From positions 1 to 42,355 of the forward strand of contig JADGRM010000001.1 of NCBI GenBank assembly GCA_017880945.1: 42,355 bases of DNA, read 5' to 3'. The stretch is from Gallionella sp. Its GTDB lineage: Bacteria; Pseudomonadota; Gammaproteobacteria; Burkholderiales; Gallionellaceae. Below the pieces are notes generated by a model, which saw only the letters and a program-made list of their open reading frames with translations, had not been told where the DNA came from and made no database searches. Below, piece by piece: positions 39,262 to 42,355 of this stretch (the stretch's first letter is position 1; every line of letters starts with the position of its first letter). Position numbers and translations under genes: made by a program.

Positions 39262-40053
39262 ATGCTAGCTGTAATACCCGCACGGCATACCCCCGATCAA
39301 AACCATCTTCTCGCTGCTTTGCCTGCGGAAATATTAGCCCGCATCTCCCCTGATCTTGAACTGATCTCGATGAAGCTCGGTGAAATCCTCTGCGAATCAG
39401 GCGGCCAATTGCAATACGTCTATTTCCCGACGACCGCCATCCTGTCTCTGCATTACGTCATGGAAGACGGCGCGTCGGCCGAAATCGCGGGCGTGGGCAA
39501 TGAGGGCATACTCGGAGTTGCACTTTTCATGGGCGGCGATACCACGCCCAGCCAGGCCAGCGTGCAGACGGGAGGGTGGGGCTACCGCCTGAAAGGGCGG
39601 TTGCTTATGGAAGAATTCAACCGCACCGGGGGACGCCGTGCCGGTGCATTGCAAAAGTTGTTGCTGCGTTACACCCAGGCATTGATGACACAGATGTCCC
39701 AGACCGCGGTCTGCAATCGGCATCATTCGGTGGAGCAGCAACTGTGTCGCTGGCTGCTGTTGACCCTTGATCGATTGCCTTCGAATGAATTGACCATGAC
39801 ACAGGAATTGATTGCCTGCATGCTTGGCGTACGCCGTGAAGGCATCACGGAAACCGCCGGGAATTTGCAGCGTGCTGGTTTGATCAGTTACCGCCGCGGT
39901 CACATCTCGGTGCTTGATCGATCCGGATTGGAGTCACATGCTTGTGAATGCTACAGCGTAGTCAAGAAGGAATTCCATCGCCTGCTTAGCGATGCAAGAG
40001 ACACAAACAGCCTGCCGATCAATCTTAGAATCAAGTCCTCACGGACAAACTAG
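39262..40053 (+). CDS. Crp/Fnr-family transcription regulator (second of two)
   Basis: The 263-residue protein parallels the first: LLAALPAEILARISPDLELISMKLGEIL, then YVYFPTTAILSLHYVMEDG and VGNEGILGVALFMGGDTTPSQA in the sensor domain. A winged helix follows with MTQELIACMLGVRREGITETAGNLQRAGLISYRRGHISVLD. The canonical cAMP and Fe-S residues are absent. CCGGAGAAAAG precedes the ATG. It has about 25 extra C-terminal residues (LLSDARDTNSLPINLRIK). The two genes are separated by 370 bp with their own dyad sites, so they look like diverged duplicates with separate promoters. Confidence 0.9.
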   Translation: MLAVIPARHTPDQNHLLAALPAEILARISPDLELISMKLGEILCESGGQLQYVYFPTTAILSLHYVMEDGASAEIAGVGNEGILGVALFMGGDTTPSQASVQTGGWGYRLKGRLLMEEFNRTGGRRAGALQKLLLRYTQALMTQMSQTAVCNRHHSVEQQLCRWLLLTLDRLPSNELTMTQELIACMLGVRREGITETAGNLQRAGLISYRRGHISVLDRSGLESHACECYSVVKKEFHRLLSDARDTNSLPINLRIKSSRTN

Positions 40054-40385
40054 GGCTCAGGACAAGTTAGTTCGTGGCAGGATTAACATAGGTGTAGTTT
40101 AAGTATGGGCATGGTCAGATACAGCAGACGCACAGCGCGCCCTTGAATTTGTAAAGTTTGTAAGGCCGTAATTTTTTCGCCGGCCGGAGTAGCGAAAATA
40201 TCCCCATTCAGGAAGAACAAATTGGTAATGCCCGAAGACAACTTGAATCTGCAATTGCCAACCACGACATCGTCGCGGCGGATGGTGTCCCGTATATCCG
40301 ATTCACGTCAAACTGATACGCGGAATTTCGATATCCGGATATCTGATCTCGAGGGACGCTGCCATGGGCGGAGGGTAAATCTTCC
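40054..40385. promoter_or_regulatory. leader region of the histidine kinase gene, with palindromes
   Basis: The gap holds TTTTCGC (40174-40180) pairing with GCGAAAA (40192-40198), and a perfect 14-bp palindrome GATATCCGGATATC (40330-40343) 43 bp before the kinase start. A minor open frame (40228-40389) also lies here. No regulator is indicated. Confidence 0.4.
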
Positions 40386-40389
40386 TTGA
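40228..40389 (+). CDS. possible 53-residue leader ORF overlapping the kinase start
   Basis: A small frame runs from ATG 40228 (MPEDNLNLQLPTTTSSRRM) to TGA 40387-40389, which overlaps the kinase TTG (TTGA). AGGAAG lies 12 bases before the ATG. The arginine-rich product has no known family. The overlap would allow translational coupling, but the palindrome lies inside the frame, so it may be untranslated leader. Confidence 0.25.
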   Translation: MPEDNLNLQLPTTTSSRRMVSRISDSRQTDTRNFDIRISDLEGRCHGRRVNLP

Positions 40390-42355
40390 AAACGAAACAT
40401 AAAATTGTAGCCTGGCTTGCTTTAGCCTTTCTGCTGGTTACGCTGGCGGTGGCAGTATCGTTCTGGACTTTCAGACAGATTGAAGAAGCATCCGCCGTGC
40501 GCAAACATACCGACACTGTATTGGACGGTGCGGACAAGTTGCAGTCTGCATTGAGAGATGCCGAGACCAGCCAGCGCGGCTATTTGCTGACCGGTCAAGA
40601 GGAATTTCTGGAACCCTATTTGGCAGTGCGCGACAATATCAGTAGCCAACTGAAAGAATTGCGTAGAATTACCCTGGTCAGTGCGGCCCAGAAGCACCTG
40701 GATACTCTGGTTCCCTTGGTGAATGCCAAATTGGCGCTGATGTCATATGCCATCGAGTTGCGCCGCAACCATGATGTGGCTGACGCGCTCGCAGTTGAGC
40801 GCAGTGGTCAGGGCAAGCATTTGATGGATTCGATTCGCGCCGAGATGAGCAGCTTCATCCTGCTGGAGCAAGACGTGTTGGCGCAGCGCGAAGCAGAGTT
40901 TCAGGCGAGCATGCGCCATATGTTTTCCATCATCGTTGCCTCCAGCCTGTTTACGCTGATGTTTACATTTGCGTTCGCCTATTTGGTCTACCGGGAAACT
41001 CAGCAGTGGCTCAAGAATTTGGTTCATCTCGAAACTCGGCATTTGCTTGAGGTCCAGGAGGAAACGAATAAACAACTGCAGTTGGCCAACAACACCCTGC
41101 AGGAAAGCGAGGAAAAGCTCGCCGTTACGCTCAACTCCATCGGCGATGCAGTGATCGCCACCGATGCCGAAGGGCGTGTGACGCTCGTAAATCATTTTGC
41201 CGAGAAGCTCACCGGTTGGACGCAGCCGGAAGCTGGCGGCCTCCAGGTGGACGAGATTTTTCGCATCATCAACCAGGAAACCCGGCTACCCGCCCCTGTT
41301 CCGGTAATAGCTACCTTGGCACATGGCACGATACAAGGCCTGGCCAACCACATCGTACTGATTGCCCGCGATGGTGGCGAGTGCCCTATCGCCGACAGTT
41401 GCGCGCCGATTCGCGACCGCGACGGTCAGGTGATCGGGGCCGTGCTGGTATTCCGCGATGTCACCGGGGAATATGCAGCGCAACAGGCCTTGCGGGACAG
41501 TTCCGCGCTGATCCAGACGATACTGGATACCGTGGTGGACGGTATCATCACCTTCCATGCCCGCGGCGGGATCATCGAGACAGCCAACCCGGCCGCCGAG
41601 CGAATGTTTGGCTATACCGCCGCAGAACTGAACGGACAAAACTTCAGCATGCTGATACCCGAGCTTGATCGAGACCAGCGCAATGGCTCCCTCGAGTATT
41701 ACAGTGCGAGCGATGAGGCGCGCGCCATGGGCCTCAGTCGTGAAGTCGTGGGCCGACGCAAGGATGGCAGCATTTTCCCGATGGAGATGGAGGTAAGCGA
41801 GATGTGGCTGGGTGGCCAGCGTTACTTCACCGGAATTTTACGCGATATCACCACGCGCAAGCAGGTGGAAGCAGAGCGGACGCTGTTCGATCAGTTGCTG
41901 CAGAAGAAAAACACCGAGCTGGAGCACGCCATGTCTGTGGCACAGAAAGCCAACCTCGCGAAATCGATTTTTCTTTCCCGCATGAGCCATGAGCTGCGCA
42001 CCCCGCTCAATGCCATCCTCGGCTTCGCCCAGTTGCTGGAGGCCGGTTCACCGCCGCCAGCGCCCGCCCAGGTTGCAAGGCTGCAGCAGATTATCAAAGC
42101 AGGATGGTATCTGCTGGAACTGATCAACGAGATCCTCGATCTCGCGTTGATCGAGTCCGGCAGGCTCTCGCTGTCGCGAGAACCGGTGTCGCTGGCCGAA
42201 GTCATGCGCGAATGCCAGGCCATGATCGAATCGCAGGCGCAACATCGCGGCATCCGTATCAACTTTCTGCCCTTCGACAAGACCTGGTATGCCAATGCCG
42301 ACCGGACCCGGGTCAAGCAGGTTCTGATCAACCTGCTGACCAATGCGATCAAATA
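40386..42355 (+). CDS. hybrid-type sensor histidine kinase, CHASE3-PAS-PAS-HisKA (partial, cut at window end)
   Basis: The frame starts at TTG 40386, with GGAGG at 40370-40374, and stays open to the window edge (656 codons). Order: membrane helix 1 (IVAWLALAFLLVTLAVAVSFW, about 7-27), a CHASE3-like periplasmic sensor (about 30-175; AETSQRGYLLTGQEEFL-type motif seen as DAETSQRGYLLTGQEE), helix 2 (MFSIIVASSLFTLMFTFAFAY), a coiled linker and two PAS domains (SIGDAVIATDAEGRVTLVN; VVDGIITFHARGGIIETANPAAERMFGYT). A HisKA domain with SHELRTPLNAILGF follows; the phosphorylated histidine is about residue 535. The start of the HATPase domain (QVLINLLTNAIK) is present. The rest, and any receiver domain, lie outside. 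The signal is unknown. Confidence 0.88.
   Translation, partial: MKTKHKIVAWLALAFLLVTLAVAVSFWTFRQIEEASAVRKHTDTVLDGADKLQSALRDAETSQRGYLLTGQEEFLEPYLAVRDNISSQLKELRRITLVSAAQKHLDTLVPLVNAKLALMSYAIELRRNHDVADALAVERSGQGKHLMDSIRAEMSSFILLEQDVLAQREAEFQASMRHMFSIIVASSLFTLMFTFAFAYLVYRETQQWLKNLVHLETRHLLEVQEETNKQLQLANNTLQESEEKLAVTLNSIGDAVIATDAEGRVTLVNHFAEKLTGWTQPEAGGLQVDEIFRIINQETRLPAPVPVIATLAHGTIQGLANHIVLIARDGGECPIADSCAPIRDRDGQVIGAVLVFRDVTGEYAAQQALRDSSALIQTILDTVVDGIITFHARGGIIETANPAAERMFGYTAAELNGQNFSMLIPELDRDQRNGSLEYYSASDEARAMGLSREVVGRRKDGSIFPMEMEVSEMWLGGQRYFTGILRDITTRKQVEAERTLFDQLLQKKNTELEHAMSVAQKANLAKSIFLSRMSHELRTPLNAILGFAQLLEAGSPPPAPAQVARLQQIIKAGWYLLELINEILDLALIESGRLSLSREPVSLAEVMRECQAMIESQAQHRGIRINFLPFDKTWYANADRTRVKQVLINLLTNAIK

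Overview
This window looks like chromosomal DNA of a chemolithoautotrophic betaproteobacterium that oxidises sulfur compounds, most like Gallionellaceae (Sideroxydans/Gallionella type) or a Thiobacillus-like relative. The reasons are a complete oxidative-type dsr operon (dsrABEFHCMKLJOPN with dsrE, dsrF, dsrH and dsrL), TusA/DsrE2 sulfur carriers, a proteobacterial cytochrome bc1 set and a betaproteobacterial general secretion cluster. The genus is an inference; no rRNA or tRNA gene was seen.

Layout. 1-1453: the end of an unknown gene, a convergent DsbC-like periplasmic disulfide protein, and a regulatory gap. 1454-3610: tusA, dsrE2, a FadL-type outer-membrane channel and a strong terminator. 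3644-7029 (minus strand): a compact operon reading 74-aa protein, Cas6-like protein, cysteine-less DsrC paralogue (RspA type), double TusA protein and 198-aa helical protein, followed by a 141-bp MITE-like inverted-repeat element and a TauD-type dioxygenase. 7365-21167: dsrA-dsrN, then a DUF4202 gene and cysG (siroheme synthase), tightly packed and probably one transcript. 21233-24597: an unknown periplasmic protein and petABC (cytochrome bc1). 24701-28021: a c-type cytochrome, an ankyrin protein, two small unknowns (one cysteine-rich), a DUF971 protein and the Mrp/ApbC Fe-S carrier. 28230-36354 (minus strand): type II secretion genes gspL-M-N-D-E-F-C without pseudopilins. 36431-37644: an 18-bp perfect hairpin, a 46-residue exported peptide and a DUF3494 ice-binding-type protein. 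38184-40053: two Crp/Fnr-family regulators. 40386-end: a CHASE3-PAS-PAS histidine kinase cut by the window edge.

How it works together (family knowledge plus inference). FadL or other channels may admit hydrophobic sulfur species. TusA, DsrE2 and DsrEFH relay persulfide sulfur to DsrC. DsrAB, whose siroheme is made by CysG and amidated by DsrN, oxidises it to sulfite with DsrL. DsrMKJOP regenerates DsrC and passes electrons to the quinone pool, which the neighbouring bc1 complex can oxidise. ApbC/Mrp with DUF971 would serve Fe-S assembly.

Most interesting signals: (1) a Cas6-like RNA endonuclease with no CRISPR array, inside an operon of TusA and DsrC/TusE paralogues; (2) an identical dyad (ACCC-N4-GGGTTAT) upstream of both tusA and dsrA, each 61 bp before a -10-like hexamer; (3) an 18-bp dyad shared by the promoters of both Crp/Fnr genes and the small exported peptide; (4) an unannotated 46-residue exported peptide next to a perfect 18-bp hairpin; (5) a MITE-like element inserted at a stop codon.
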